Both the position numbers and the translations under genes were made by a program. A model generated the notes under the pieces. The model made no database searches. It saw only the letters and a list, made by a program, of their open reading frames with translations, and had not been told where the DNA came from. DNA of 64,000 bases. Origin: G963667425 sp963667425 [NCBI: bacterium] (GTDB lineage: Bacteria > UBP6 > UBA1177). The stretch spans positions 2,666,001 through 2,730,000 of the forward strand of contig OY763407.1 of NCBI GenBank assembly GCA_963667425.1, read 5' to 3'. Below, in pieces: positions 38,845 to 47,941 of the stretch (positions are counted from its first letter, which is position 1; the number at the start of each line of letters is the position of its first letter).

Positions 38845-40679
38845 ATTTCTGCTTCGTTGGAACAAACCTTGTTTCTTCCGCTGTTTTTTGCCTTGTATAA
38901 ATATTCGTCGGCTTTCTTTATAAATTCATCTATAGATTCCGGTAAATCGGAAGAGATCGAAGCTACACCCATGGATATTGTTATTTTAATATGAGAGTCT
39001 CCATATTCTATGATATTATTTTCTATTGCTTTTCTAACACGCTCTGCTGCAATCACTGCTTTTTGCTTAACAGTATTAGGAAGTACTAAAAGAAATTCTT
39101 CACCGCCAATTCTTCCTACCATATCAACTGTTCTTAATGTGTTTTTGCATACATTTACAATCTGAATTAAAACTTCATCACCGGCAGCATGTCCATAAGT
39201 GTCATTTACCTTTTTAAAGAAATCAAGATCAAACATTACTATAGAAAGAAATTCTCCATATCTTTTTGCACGACCCCATTCCTGTTCAAGCATGTACATT
39301 ATATTTCTTCGATTACTTATGTTCGTAAGAGGATCTATGGATGCCTGTCTTACAAGTTCACGCTGTGCTTCTATTTTGTCTTTAAGCATTTTATTTGCAC
39401 ATGCAGCCTGTTTTTTAAATTCGCTGTAACGTATTTTTGTTATATCCAGAGGGTCATTAGAATATGCCGTTTTCTGAAGAAATTCATTTAAAAGATCAAG
39501 ATCTTTTTTGAAAAATCTAAACAGAATTTTAAGAAGGATAAATGCAATTATAGACATAATAACAGTTATAATAGCAATTCTGAAAGCATCTTCTTCAAGT
39601 TTCTTTTTTAAGACAGTTTTTTCTTTGGCAATTTGGTGTTCCACATCATCCGCATAAATTCCTGAGCATACAACCCAGTCCCAATAATCAATTTTTCTAA
39701 TGTATGTGGTCTTGTTAATTATAGTTTGAGTTGTTGGCTTCATATAGTTGTATGAAATAAAACCACTCTTTTTTTCACTTAAAAGAGCTTTCTGTTCTAT
39801 AAAAAACTGTTTTCTTTCTTCATTTTTTGTTTTACTTAGATCATCGCCAACAGCAAGAATATCAGGATGTGAAATAAGTATGTTTTTTGAATTATATATG
39901 AAGAGATATCTATCTTCTTTTTTGCCGAATTTTATTCCGGCAACACGTTTAAGGAGTTTTTGCCCTGATTTTTCTTTTGAGTCATCAGTGTAAATTCCTG
40001 TACCTATATACCATGAGAACGGCTCAAATACTTTTATATATGAAAGCTTTGCCGATTCTTTTCCTGTTTCAGGATTTATCCAGTCATATTTGTGAAATCC
40101 TTCACCCTGAGCTTGGGCTATGCTTGCAAGTTCTGTAAAAATATTGGAATATTTTTTGTCTTTGCTCTCTTTATGCTTTTTTCCTTCATATTCAGGTTTT
40201 ACAACATTAAGAACAGTTTCTCCGGCAAATGTTCCAATGAAATAGTAACCGCTGTTTCCTTCTGAAAATCTTAAAGCTTTAAGCGCATGTACCGATATTT
40301 TCTGTATTTCATTATCTGAAAGTTTACCCTTATATGAATTGTAAATTGAGTTGATAAGCTGGTAGGCACCCTGTGTTCTTTCCTTTAATTCCCGCTTTTG
40401 TTCAAGCTCTATTTCTTCTGCCTGATATTCAATGATATCGGCAACAGATTCGACAGCTGTTTGTGTAAGGTCCTTATTGTAATCTATATAATAATTGATA
40501 ATATCCTGTTGTTGTTCATTAAAATCATTGTAGCTTGAGACAGATTCATAAATTACAATAAAAAGAAGACAAATAAAAAAACATGCCGCAAATATATAAC
40601 TTAAAAGCTTTATAAAACTTTTTCTCTTATATCCAGGTATTTTCTCAAATTCCAGGCATGGATCTTTTGGAAGATTCAT
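38841..40679 (-). CDS. diguanylate cyclase with double Cache sensor
   Basis: A 612-residue membrane enzyme that makes cyclic di-GMP. A helix near residue 30 is followed by a periplasmic region with two Cache-type units: NSGYYFIGTFAGETVL...SWYIGTGIYTDD and DRYLFIYNSKNILISHPD...WVVCSGIYADD. A second helix (about 380-400), a linker, and a GGDEF domain follow. The active-site motif is G-G-E-E-F in DMVGRIGGEEFLLVLP, with SIDPLTNISNRR at the domain start. The typical inhibitory RxxD is absent: the five residues before GGEEF are MVGRI. The ATG at 40679 has GGAG 6 bases upstream. Ligands of such Cache units are often small organic acids; citrate lyase nearby is suggestive only. Confidence 0.95.
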   Translation of the reverse strand: MNLPKDPCLEFEKIPGYKRKSFIKLLSYIFAACFFICLLFIVIYESVSSYNDFNEQQQDIINYYIDYNKDLTQTAVESVADIIEYQAEEIELEQKRELKERTQGAYQLINSIYNSYKGKLSDNEIQKISVHALKALRFSEGNSGYYFIGTFAGETVLNVVKPEYEGKKHKESKDKKYSNIFTELASIAQAQGEGFHKYDWINPETGKESAKLSYIKVFEPFSWYIGTGIYTDDSKEKSGQKLLKRVAGIKFGKKEDRYLFIYNSKNILISHPDILAVGDDLSKTKNEERKQFFIEQKALLSEKKSGFISYNYMKPTTQTIINKTTYIRKIDYWDWVVCSGIYADDVEHQIAKEKTVLKKKLEEDAFRIAIITVIMSIIAFILLKILFRFFKKDLDLLNEFLQKTAYSNDPLDITKIRYSEFKKQAACANKMLKDKIEAQRELVRQASIDPLTNISNRRNIMYMLEQEWGRAKRYGEFLSIVMFDLDFFKKVNDTYGHAAGDEVLIQIVNVCKNTLRTVDMVGRIGGEEFLLVLPNTVKQKAVIAAERVRKAIENNIIEYGDSHIKITISMGVASISSDLPESIDEFIKKADEYLYKAKNSGRNKVCSNEAEI

Positions 40680-40720
40680 GTAATACTCCAAGGAAAACAG
40701 TAAAAAATAGTATTCTAAGA

Positions 40721-40748
40721 ATTATAAAAGTGAAAAACCAAATGTCAA
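40721..40748 (-). promoter_or_regulatory. promoter of the diguanylate cyclase gene
   Basis: On the minus strand TTGACA (40743-40748), a 16-base spacer and TATAAT (40721-40726), a perfect sigma-70 consensus pair. Confidence 0.75.
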
Positions 40749-40767
40749 AACAAAAAAAGGCAATGAT

Positions 40768-41304
40768 TTAAATAGTTTTCTTTGACTGTTTAATTAGTAC
40801 AACTTTCTTTGTTATGAAATATGTCAGTATTCCTGCTATGACTCCAACAAAGGCTCCGCCGATACACATAGGAAGAAAAATATCAGCACCAAGCCCGATA
40901 AAAGCCTTTGTCTGTTCAAGTGCAGAACCGAGAGAAAGGATTTCTGAGAATCTTGATTTAAACTCGCCATAGGAACCAAGAATAGCTTTGCCGGGATAAA
41001 AAAACATTCCTACCCAGTAAATAAAAGCATATATAGGAATAACAGTTAAAGGATTACTTACCCATACGCCGGCAACCGCAGCAGGTTTATTGGCATTTTT
41101 GAAAGGAAGTGCAAAGAGCAGAACTACAGCCATCTGAATTCCCATAATGGGTAAAAAACCAATGAACATTCCAAGTGCAAGACCAAATGCAATACTGTGC
41201 GGTGAAGCATTCTGATTTATTACATCTGAAAATTTTTTAACAATCTTAGCTTTAAATCCCGTTTTTTCCGGCATTGCAGTTTCCTGTAGTTCAGTGTTAT
41301 TCAT
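40768..41304 (-). CDS. DUF2062 membrane protein
   Basis: A 178-residue protein of the DUF2062 family, whose function is unknown. The diagnostic N-terminal part reads NASPHSIAFGLALGMFIGFLP, then VVLLFALPFKNANKPAAVAG and VSNPLTVIPIYAFIYWVG. Three to four transmembrane helices are visible, the last near residue 150. The ATG at 41304 is chosen over 41331 because it begins just before the conserved region and has GCGGAAG close by; it overlaps the thiC stop by 8 bases, so it may be co-translated with thiC. Confidence 0.88.
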   Translation of the reverse strand: MNNTELQETAMPEKTGFKAKIVKKFSDVINQNASPHSIAFGLALGMFIGFLPIMGIQMAVVLLFALPFKNANKPAAVAGVWVSNPLTVIPIYAFIYWVGMFFYPGKAILGSYGEFKSRFSEILSLGSALEQTKAFIGLGADIFLPMCIGGAFVGVIAGILTYFITKKVVLIKQSKKTI

Positions 41305-42607
41305 CTTCCGCCATTTTCTTTTCAGCATCATTGAAATTTTTTACTGCGCAAAGATCTCCGCACATTGAACAGGTTTCTTCATCTGCAACAGGACCTCTTC
41401 TTTCTCTGTATCTGGTCGCTTTTTCAGGATCCATTGCAAGCTCTATCTGTTTTTCCCAGTTAAGTTCACGTCTTGCAACAGCCATTTTTCTGTCAAGTTC
41501 AAGAGAGTCTTTTCTTCCCTTTGCAATATCCGCTGCATGAGCTGCAATTTTTGAAGCTATGACACCTTCTTTAACATCTTCAACATCAGGAAGTGAAAGA
41601 TGTTCTGCCGGAGTTACATAACAGAGAAAATCTGCACCGTTCATTGCTGCAACAGCACCGCCGATTGCCGCTGTGATGTGATCGTAACCGGGAGCGAGAT
41701 CTGTAACAATAGGACCAAGCACATAAAAAGGAGCCCCTTTGCATAGAGTTTTTTCTATATGCATATTTGCAGGAACCTGATTTAGAGGAACATGTCCCGG
41801 GCCTTCTATCATAACCTGAACACCTTTTTCTCTAGCTCTTTCTGTAAGCTCACCAAGAGTAATAAGCTCCTGAATCTGAGGGCGATCGCTTGCATCAACA
41901 AGTGCGCCGGGTCTTAAACCGTCGCCAAGAGAAAGAACACAGTCATATTTATGTGCAATCTCAAGAAGTCTGTCGTAATACTCGAAAAGAGGATTCTCGG
42001 CTTTGTTGTGAGCCATCCATCTTGCAGTAATTGAACCGCCTCTTGAAACTATTCCCATAGTTCTCTTTGCTTTTCCGATAGTTTTCAAAAGCTTTTTGTT
42101 GATACCGCAGTGTACAGTTATAAAATCAACGCCGCTTTTAACCTGTTTTTCTATCGCATCAAATATCTCATCAACCGTCATTTCGGCAAATGATTTACCA
42201 TAAACTCTTATGCAATCGACAATTGCCTGATAAATAGGAACAGTTCCAATAGCAACAGGAGCAACATCCATTATAGCTTTTCTTGTTCCCTCAAGATCTC
42301 TTCCGGTTGAAAGATCCATGATGGCATCAGCGCCATATCTGACAGCTATTTGTGCTTTCTGAAGCTCTTCTTCAAGCGAATTTACATCTTCACTCGTTCC
42401 TATATTCGCATTTACTTTTATTTTACATCCTTCACCAATTGCAAGCGGTTTTATATTATGAACCGTGTTTTTGCATATAACAACAGTTCCTCTTGCAATT
42501 CTGTCCATCATAATTTCAGGAGAAAAACCCTCTGCCAACGCAGCAGTTTTCATCTCTTCAGTTATAATTCCGGCTCTTGCCGATTCTATTTGTGTAAGTC
42601 TTTTCAT
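41297..42607 (-). CDS. thiC: phosphomethylpyrimidine synthase ThiC (short form)
   Basis: A 436-residue radical SAM enzyme that makes the HMP-P pyrimidine of thiamine from aminoimidazole ribotide. The start MKRLTQIESARAGIITEEMK matches short anaerobe-type ThiC proteins that lack the long N-terminal domain. Landmarks are VKVNANIGTS, STGRDLEGTRKAI, ITVHCGI, SRGGSI, SLGDGLRPG and MIEGPGHVPL. The C-terminal iron-sulfur motif is CSMCGDLCAVK (CxxCxxxxC). The ATG at 42607 has GGAG about 9 bases upstream; upstream ATGs lack a site. No TPP riboswitch is seen in front. Aminoimidazole ribotide is made by PurM (32188). Confidence 0.97.
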   Translation of the reverse strand: MKRLTQIESARAGIITEEMKTAALAEGFSPEIMMDRIARGTVVICKNTVHNIKPLAIGEGCKIKVNANIGTSEDVNSLEEELQKAQIAVRYGADAIMDLSTGRDLEGTRKAIMDVAPVAIGTVPIYQAIVDCIRVYGKSFAEMTVDEIFDAIEKQVKSGVDFITVHCGINKKLLKTIGKAKRTMGIVSRGGSITARWMAHNKAENPLFEYYDRLLEIAHKYDCVLSLGDGLRPGALVDASDRPQIQELITLGELTERAREKGVQVMIEGPGHVPLNQVPANMHIEKTLCKGAPFYVLGPIVTDLAPGYDHITAAIGGAVAAMNGADFLCYVTPAEHLSLPDVEDVKEGVIASKIAAHAADIAKGRKDSLELDRKMAVARRELNWEKQIELAMDPEKATRYRERRGPVADEETCSMCGDLCAVKNFNDAEKKMAEDE

Positions 42608-42983
42608 ATCTGGATTCTCCGGCATTAAAAAACAAAAATTAAAGAACAAAGATTATTCAAATCATGAATTTAAACTATCAAAGAGTGAATGTCAACATAA
42701 CTTATTGTGATGTTACTCTTCTGTTGATGAAATTCCTTTTTCTGAAAAACAAGAGAGAACCATAAATAAAAATTAAGGAAAACAATAAAAAATTTAATAA
42801 AATGTTCAGTAAAAACTTTTTACCTTGATTTACTTGCATCAGCGACAAATAGAATTCTTTATTTATGAAACATTTTTTACATGTTTTTTGTTAAAATATT
42901 ATCGATATGCAGACCAAAAGTGTTGATTTGGTAATTTTTTAAGATATCATCTATCTGTTTGACTTTACTTAAAAGGAGGTATT
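42608..42983. other. 376-base divergent intergenic region
   Basis: It separates thiC (minus) from the subtilase gene (plus). Very AT-rich. TTGATT (42923-42928), a 16-base spacer and TATCAT (42945-42950) form a likely promoter for the subtilase. I found no conserved THI-box sequence (CTGAGA or ACCTGAT type) on the minus strand and no small gene. Confidence 0.5.
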
Positions 42984-44993
42984 ATGTTTGTTCGTATTTT
43001 ATTCTTGATTATGTTTTGTTTTCCAATTATGCTTTTAGGTTTTGAAGTAAGAAATGTTCCAATGAAAATTCAAGAAAGAATTGGAGAAGAATCTGTGATA
43101 GGAGACTATTATACTAGAGAAATTGATGAGAAAATTTATCATTATATTAAAATATATAACAAAAAAACAGAAAACATCGAACAGTTCTTTTTTGATGACA
43201 ATCTTAACGAAATTGGAGAACCTGAAATTCCTGCTCCTCCTAAACTGCAAAAAGCATTGGAGTATGACTTAATGAGTTTCGGGATTCCTTATGATTCAGT
43301 TATGAATATTTCTGTCACTTTTCAGTCTATTGAAATAGAAGAAGATGCTTTAGAACCCTCTATATTAAGTGTTGATCTCCATAATGGAAAAGATACTGTA
43401 AAAATTGATGGTATTGAGCGTTCTAAAGAAGAAATAGATAAAATAGTTAATGAAGAACGTGATAAAATAATAAAAAAAGCATTTAAAATAGAGTCTTTGA
43501 GAAAAGAGTTCTTACAAAACTTAGCCATTAAAACAGGAATAGAGAAACTTGCATCAATGCCTCCTCGTGAAAGCATTGATCTTTATCTTACTAAAGAAGA
43601 AATTTTAACTCTTGCTAAAATTGATGAAGTTGAAAATATAAGCTATTATGAAAAACCAATGAATACAGCTGCAAATGCAATAATTCATACAAATATTGAC
43701 CCATGGGCGATAGATTATAATAGAAACGGTAATGGAATCGGTATTTATATGTCTGAAAAAAGTTGTCAATCAGAAATTGCAGGATATAGACCATCGCCGT
43801 TTCCCCCATATAATCAAATGCCTGTATTTTTTCTTAAATATGATAATTTGTATTCAGGGTCTACAGAAGTCGACCATATAAATCATGCTAAAAATGTTTA
43901 TGGTATTCTTCGTACAGCTTCCCCTCAGGCATATATATACTGTCGTGGAGGTAATACAAAACCTGACCCTCTTGATAGAGCAGGCTATAACAACAATCCA
44001 CCAATTGACATAGAAACCCATTCGTGGGGGGTAAATTATAAAAGTGGACTTAATTCCTTGGGGAATAATTATACGGCAGCCCAAGATAAGATCTTTGATA
44101 ACAATGTTTATACTTATTTAACACCTATTTTTGTGGCTGCCGGTAATAACGCTTCTGACGATTGGACTGAAGATTGGGATCATAATGGTCTGGTTGATGT
44201 TCCCAATTATGGAGATGCTGGTGTTATGGATACCCATTTTGTAGCTTCTCCTGGAAAAGCATTCAATGTTATTACTGTTGGGGCTTATGATCATACAACT
44301 ATGACACAGGCTCCTTTTTCCAGTTTTAAAAACTCAGAAATAGGAAACAATAAACCTGAAATCTCTGCTCCTGGTGTTGATATTTCTGCTGGAGGATATA
44401 CTATAAGTGGTACAAGTCAGGCTACTCCACATGCAGCAGCTATGGCAGCTGATTTGATGACAACTTATACATGGTTAAAAAACAAGCCTCAGCTTGTTAA
44501 AGCAGCAATGCTTGCAAGTACAAGCCATAATGTAAATGCTTATTATCAATCTATTATAAACGACTACTATAATGAAGATCAGGTGGGTGTAGGTGGAATA
44601 GATTTTAGAAGTATTTATTATGAAGGGCATGTTCAAACATGGACAGGTTCAAATAGTCAGTACTTAAATTGGCTTACAAATGGTTATATATATATAGAAT
44701 ATCCTTTTGATGTTTCTTTGCCTACCAACTCGAAATTAAAAATAGCACTGGCATGGTTAAATAGAGGGGATTATATCTATGCTAATAAACAAATAGGTTT
44801 AGATTTTGATATGATATTGTATGACCCAAACGGTCAACCCTTAGCTTTTGGTATTTCAGCTAATAATTCTTATGAGTTTATTAAATATAATCCCACTGTT
44901 TCAGGGACATATACATTAAGAATTTATAGGAGATATAATAGAGATACAACAGTAAACAATCATCTTTCTCTTTGGATCAATAAAGACAGTTAG
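42984..44993 (+). CDS. secreted subtilase-like serine protease (S8/S53) with Glu at the catalytic Asp position
   Basis: A 669-residue exported protein. A signal peptide (to about residue 19) is followed by a pro-region of about 220 residues. The catalytic domain shows GNGIGIYMSEKSC, aligning with the subtilase strand G.GV.VAVIDTG but with Glu258 in place of Asp; His301 in INHAKNVYGIL; the oxyanion Asn388 in FVAAGNNA; and Ser478 in SGTSQATPHAAAMAADL. A C-terminal jelly-roll-like domain (LDFDMILYDPNGQPLAF, YTLRIYRRY) ends the protein. AGGAGG lies 6 bases before the ATG. A Cys-rich lipoprotein follows 20 bases later and may be its partner. Activity with Glu is uncertain. Confidence 0.85.
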   Translation: MFVRILFLIMFCFPIMLLGFEVRNVPMKIQERIGEESVIGDYYTREIDEKIYHYIKIYNKKTENIEQFFFDDNLNEIGEPEIPAPPKLQKALEYDLMSFGIPYDSVMNISVTFQSIEIEEDALEPSILSVDLHNGKDTVKIDGIERSKEEIDKIVNEERDKIIKKAFKIESLRKEFLQNLAIKTGIEKLASMPPRESIDLYLTKEEILTLAKIDEVENISYYEKPMNTAANAIIHTNIDPWAIDYNRNGNGIGIYMSEKSCQSEIAGYRPSPFPPYNQMPVFFLKYDNLYSGSTEVDHINHAKNVYGILRTASPQAYIYCRGGNTKPDPLDRAGYNNNPPIDIETHSWGVNYKSGLNSLGNNYTAAQDKIFDNNVYTYLTPIFVAAGNNASDDWTEDWDHNGLVDVPNYGDAGVMDTHFVASPGKAFNVITVGAYDHTTMTQAPFSSFKNSEIGNNKPEISAPGVDISAGGYTISGTSQATPHAAAMAADLMTTYTWLKNKPQLVKAAMLASTSHNVNAYYQSIINDYYNEDQVGVGGIDFRSIYYEGHVQTWTGSNSQYLNWLTNGYIYIEYPFDVSLPTNSKLKIALAWLNRGDYIYANKQIGLDFDMILYDPNGQPLAFGISANNSYEFIKYNPTVSGTYTLRIYRRYNRDTTVNNHLSLWINKDS

Positions 44994-45013
44994 TTTTAAA
45001 TATGGAGGATATT

Positions 45014-46228
45014 ATGAAAAGTTATTCATTTTTGTTTGTAGTTTTACTCCTTTTAATTACTACCGGCTGCGATGAAGATAGTGACAACGATTCAACACCC
45101 GTTGTAAGAAGTGAAGCTTTTACTGAGCAGTTCGAAGAGCAGAACGAAATATGCAAAAACCGCTGGAAAGAGCATGAAGAAAATGGTGCGTCTCTTATAG
45201 GAATTGACGTTTTTATTGAATGCAACTTCTGCGAGTGTACAAAAAGCGGTCTTAAATGTGATAAAAAGGAGTGCACTTCATGTAAGTCGGGAGAAATTCA
45301 GGAATATAAATGTGCCAACGGACTTATTTTTCCTGTTTATAATGCCTGTCTGGAAGATAAATGGATTTATAATCCAGGAGAATTATCAAATGAAGATATT
45401 GTTGAATACTGCTCTCAGTGTGAACATTCTAATGGTAACTGGTATTCTGACGGAACTAAATTCGCTGAAGAGTGCAGAAACGTTCTCTGCACTAAAGGAT
45501 ATTTTGTTTCCGATGATGTAAAGTGTCCTCAAAGCTGCACAACTCCCGGAGAAAAGAAATATTTTGAATGTTCCAACGGCAAAAAGGTTCCGTGGTGCGA
45601 ATGTGCTGAAGAATCAGGCAGACTTATCTTTAAATGCACAGACGGAGTAGATAAAGATTGCGAGAAACCGCAGCCTCTTGAAGGGGAGGAATATAAAGAA
45701 AAGAACGAAATCTGCAAAAAACTCTGGGAAGGAGAAGATTGGGTATTAGGTGCTGACGTTTTTATTGAATGCAACTTCTGCAAATGTACAAAAGATGGAC
45801 TTGACTGCGAAAACAACGACTGCTCTTCCTGCACTCCCGGAGAAAAAAGAGATTATAAATGCGTGAGCAACAGATTTACATTTCCATGGTCTGAATGCGG
45901 AGATGACGGAAAATGGAATTACAATGTAGACAATGTTACAGCAGATGAGATAAAGGAAAAATGTTTTCAGTGCGCAGATGATCAGGGTAACTGGTATCCT
46001 GATGGATATGAAATGACCGATGTATGCAATCTTCCTTCATGTACGAGAGGAAGTTTTATTGGAAATGGGTCTTTATGTTATCCATGCCCTGAAGTTGGTC
46101 AGAAAAAAGATTTCACATGTCCTGACGGCACAAAAGTTCCATGGTGTGAATGCGTGGATAACTATGATGAATTTTCTGAAACCGGCTGGAGATGTGTTGA
46201 CAGGGCTGATCTCACCTGTCCTAAATAA
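45014..46228 (+). CDS. Cys-rich lipoprotein with two pacifastin-like motifs
   Basis: A 404-residue lipoprotein (leader ending I-T-T-G-C, about residue 19). The mature protein is two tandem copies of a Cys-rich unit of about 180 residues. Each starts NEICK and has a motif of the form F-I-E-C-N-F-C-x-C-T-K-x-G-L-x-C-x4-C. The CNxCxC..G..C...C spacing is that of pacifastin-type serine protease inhibitors of arthropods. Each unit ends with a KVPWCEC segment. It directly follows a subtilase gene, which makes an inhibitor or immunity-like role attractive but unproven. The ATG at 45014 has GGAGG 5 bases upstream; the ATG at 45002 overlaps that site. Confidence 0.8.
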   Translation: MKSYSFLFVVLLLLITTGCDEDSDNDSTPVVRSEAFTEQFEEQNEICKNRWKEHEENGASLIGIDVFIECNFCECTKSGLKCDKKECTSCKSGEIQEYKCANGLIFPVYNACLEDKWIYNPGELSNEDIVEYCSQCEHSNGNWYSDGTKFAEECRNVLCTKGYFVSDDVKCPQSCTTPGEKKYFECSNGKKVPWCECAEESGRLIFKCTDGVDKDCEKPQPLEGEEYKEKNEICKKLWEGEDWVLGADVFIECNFCKCTKDGLDCENNDCSSCTPGEKRDYKCVSNRFTFPWSECGDDGKWNYNVDNVTADEIKEKCFQCADDQGNWYPDGYEMTDVCNLPSCTRGSFIGNGSLCYPCPEVGQKKDFTCPDGTKVPWCECVDNYDEFSETGWRCVDRADLTCPK

Positions 46229-46232
46229 ATCT

Positions 46233-47807
46233 CTATGAACTTGCTTCGTGTCCTCTCAGGAACCTGCCGAAAATTATCATTCCAAGAGGAGAGATAAGTG
46301 CAACTGCTCCGACCCATATCCAAACCATATAGTGATTGGAAATATCACCTACAACCAATGATTTTGCGCCCGCTTCATTTACAACTTCAGTCGCGGGAAC
46401 ATAAGCTTTGAGAAGATAACCTGACATAACACCGACGAGCGGCTGTGAGATGAATTTTGGAAGAAGTGAAAGGCTGAGATAACTTCCTTCCTGACCTTTA
46501 GGAGCAATTTTGGCAGTATATTCCATAAGTCTCGGCGACCAGATTGCTTCTCCGACAGTGAAAAATGCGACAAAAAAGCAGAGTGCGATATAAACTGCAA
46601 TCGTTGACAGAGGTGTTCCTTCAGGAACAGCAAGCCACTCCTGCCAGATGAGCCTTCCGAAAGCTGAGTCTGCAATCGGAGCATAAAAGGCGTCAGGCAG
46701 AACAACGAAAAAGACTGAGAGAGCGGAAATCATGGAACCTATAGTTATCATCTTATATGAAGTCCAGTTTCTTGTCAGCCATCCGATAAGCGGAACGAAG
46801 AAAATTACAATAACAGGGTTTAAAACACCGTAAATATTACCTATTTTAGCTCCTTCACCCAGAACCCTTATGCCGTATTTAGGAAAAGTGTAGTGAAAGT
46901 GATAAAAAACATAGTTTACACCGAGCAGAATTCCGAGAAGTGCCATAAATTTCCAGAAAGCCGGCTGTTTTGCAACATCGATAAAGATATTTTTAGCATC
47001 TTTGAAAGATTCTCCGGTAGTTTTGAGTGATGCAATAAGAATGTTTCCTTCCTTTTTCTCTTTGGCAGGAAGAAATTCAAGCACGCCGTCATCATTAAGA
47101 TCGATTCCGTCACGCATTAAGGAGATAAATATCATTGCAGGAAAACTTATAAGGAAAGCTGCAAACAGAATAAATCTGTAAGTACTTATTTCGCCAAGCA
47201 GAGGAAGAACTATGTTGCCGTATTCGCCGAACATTCCTCTTATCCAGTCAAAAATAAGACCGCCGAAAGCAAAACCGATATTCATGAGAGTATAAAAAAG
47301 AGCAAATCCCATCGCGGAAGTGTCATGTTTGGTATATCTTTTAAGTGCAACTGAAATAACAGGGCTTAAAAAAGCAACAGAAACAGCCTGAGGAACAAAA
47401 CCAAAGATTGTAACTACCCAGAAATTTGTGGAGACAAAAAGGAAAAATCTTGAGAAAATGGCAAGAATAGTTCCAATGACAAGCACTTTCTTTATACCGA
47501 CGGCATCAACAAGAGAGCCAACACCGAAAATAAGAATCGTGTAGCAGAGATTCCATGTTGACATGTAGTTTCCGGCTGCGACATCGCTCAATCCGACATC
47601 ACTTGAAAGAAAAAGGGTAAGAGTCATCAGCATAATTGAATATGCTGTAAATTCTGTAACCTGAGACATCGAAACAAGCCAGAGTTCTCTTGGAGAAGTC
47701 TTTAATCCTCTTGCATACTTGAAAATAATGTAAACAAGATAAATTACAGCAATAGAACCGACTACAATCAGAAAAGGTTTCAGCCATGGAATCAAAACAT
47801 AAGACAT
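46233..47807 (-). CDS. MFS transporter, substrate unknown
   Basis: A 524-residue major facilitator superfamily protein with about twelve to fourteen hydrophobic segments. The loop SVALKRYTKHDTSAMGFALF and FYTLMNIGFAFGGLIFDWIR recall the POT/oligopeptide and related branches of the superfamily, but the peptide-transporter ExxER motif is not clear, so no substrate is proposed. The ATG at 47807 has GGAGG 5 bases upstream; the longer frame to 47906 is not used. On the minus strand TTGACA (47859-47864) and TAGTTT (47836-47841) with a 17-base spacer form a likely promoter. It converges with the Cys-rich lipoprotein gene, 4 bases apart. Confidence 0.87.
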   Translation of the reverse strand: MSYVLIPWLKPFLIVVGSIAVIYLVYIIFKYARGLKTSPRELWLVSMSQVTEFTAYSIMLMTLTLFLSSDVGLSDVAAGNYMSTWNLCYTILIFGVGSLVDAVGIKKVLVIGTILAIFSRFFLFVSTNFWVVTIFGFVPQAVSVAFLSPVISVALKRYTKHDTSAMGFALFYTLMNIGFAFGGLIFDWIRGMFGEYGNIVLPLLGEISTYRFILFAAFLISFPAMIFISLMRDGIDLNDDGVLEFLPAKEKKEGNILIASLKTTGESFKDAKNIFIDVAKQPAFWKFMALLGILLGVNYVFYHFHYTFPKYGIRVLGEGAKIGNIYGVLNPVIVIFFVPLIGWLTRNWTSYKMITIGSMISALSVFFVVLPDAFYAPIADSAFGRLIWQEWLAVPEGTPLSTIAVYIALCFFVAFFTVGEAIWSPRLMEYTAKIAPKGQEGSYLSLSLLPKFISQPLVGVMSGYLLKAYVPATEVVNEAGAKSLVVGDISNHYMVWIWVGAVALISPLGMIIFGRFLRGHEASS

Positions 47808-47912
47808 AAAAGCCTCCACATAAAGTTTTGAAAAAAAACTATCAGAAGAATATGAAAATGTCAAAATAGAGGCATAAATAATTTTATATCTGCTTTCATA
47901 AACCATTTTAAA

Positions 47913-47941
47913 TTGACACCAAACAACATGTTTGATATATT
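47913..47941 (+). promoter_or_regulatory. strong promoter reading into a noncoding region
   Basis: TTGACA (47913-47918), a 17-base spacer and TATATT (47936-47941). The next gene on this strand begins only at 48448, so the transcript would have a leader of about 500 bases or include a separate RNA. Confidence 0.6.

Noticed and set aside
42608-42983. TPP riboswitch upstream of thiC
   Set aside because: Neither the CTGAGA-type nor the ACCTGAT-type conserved segments are present in the leader on the minus strand.
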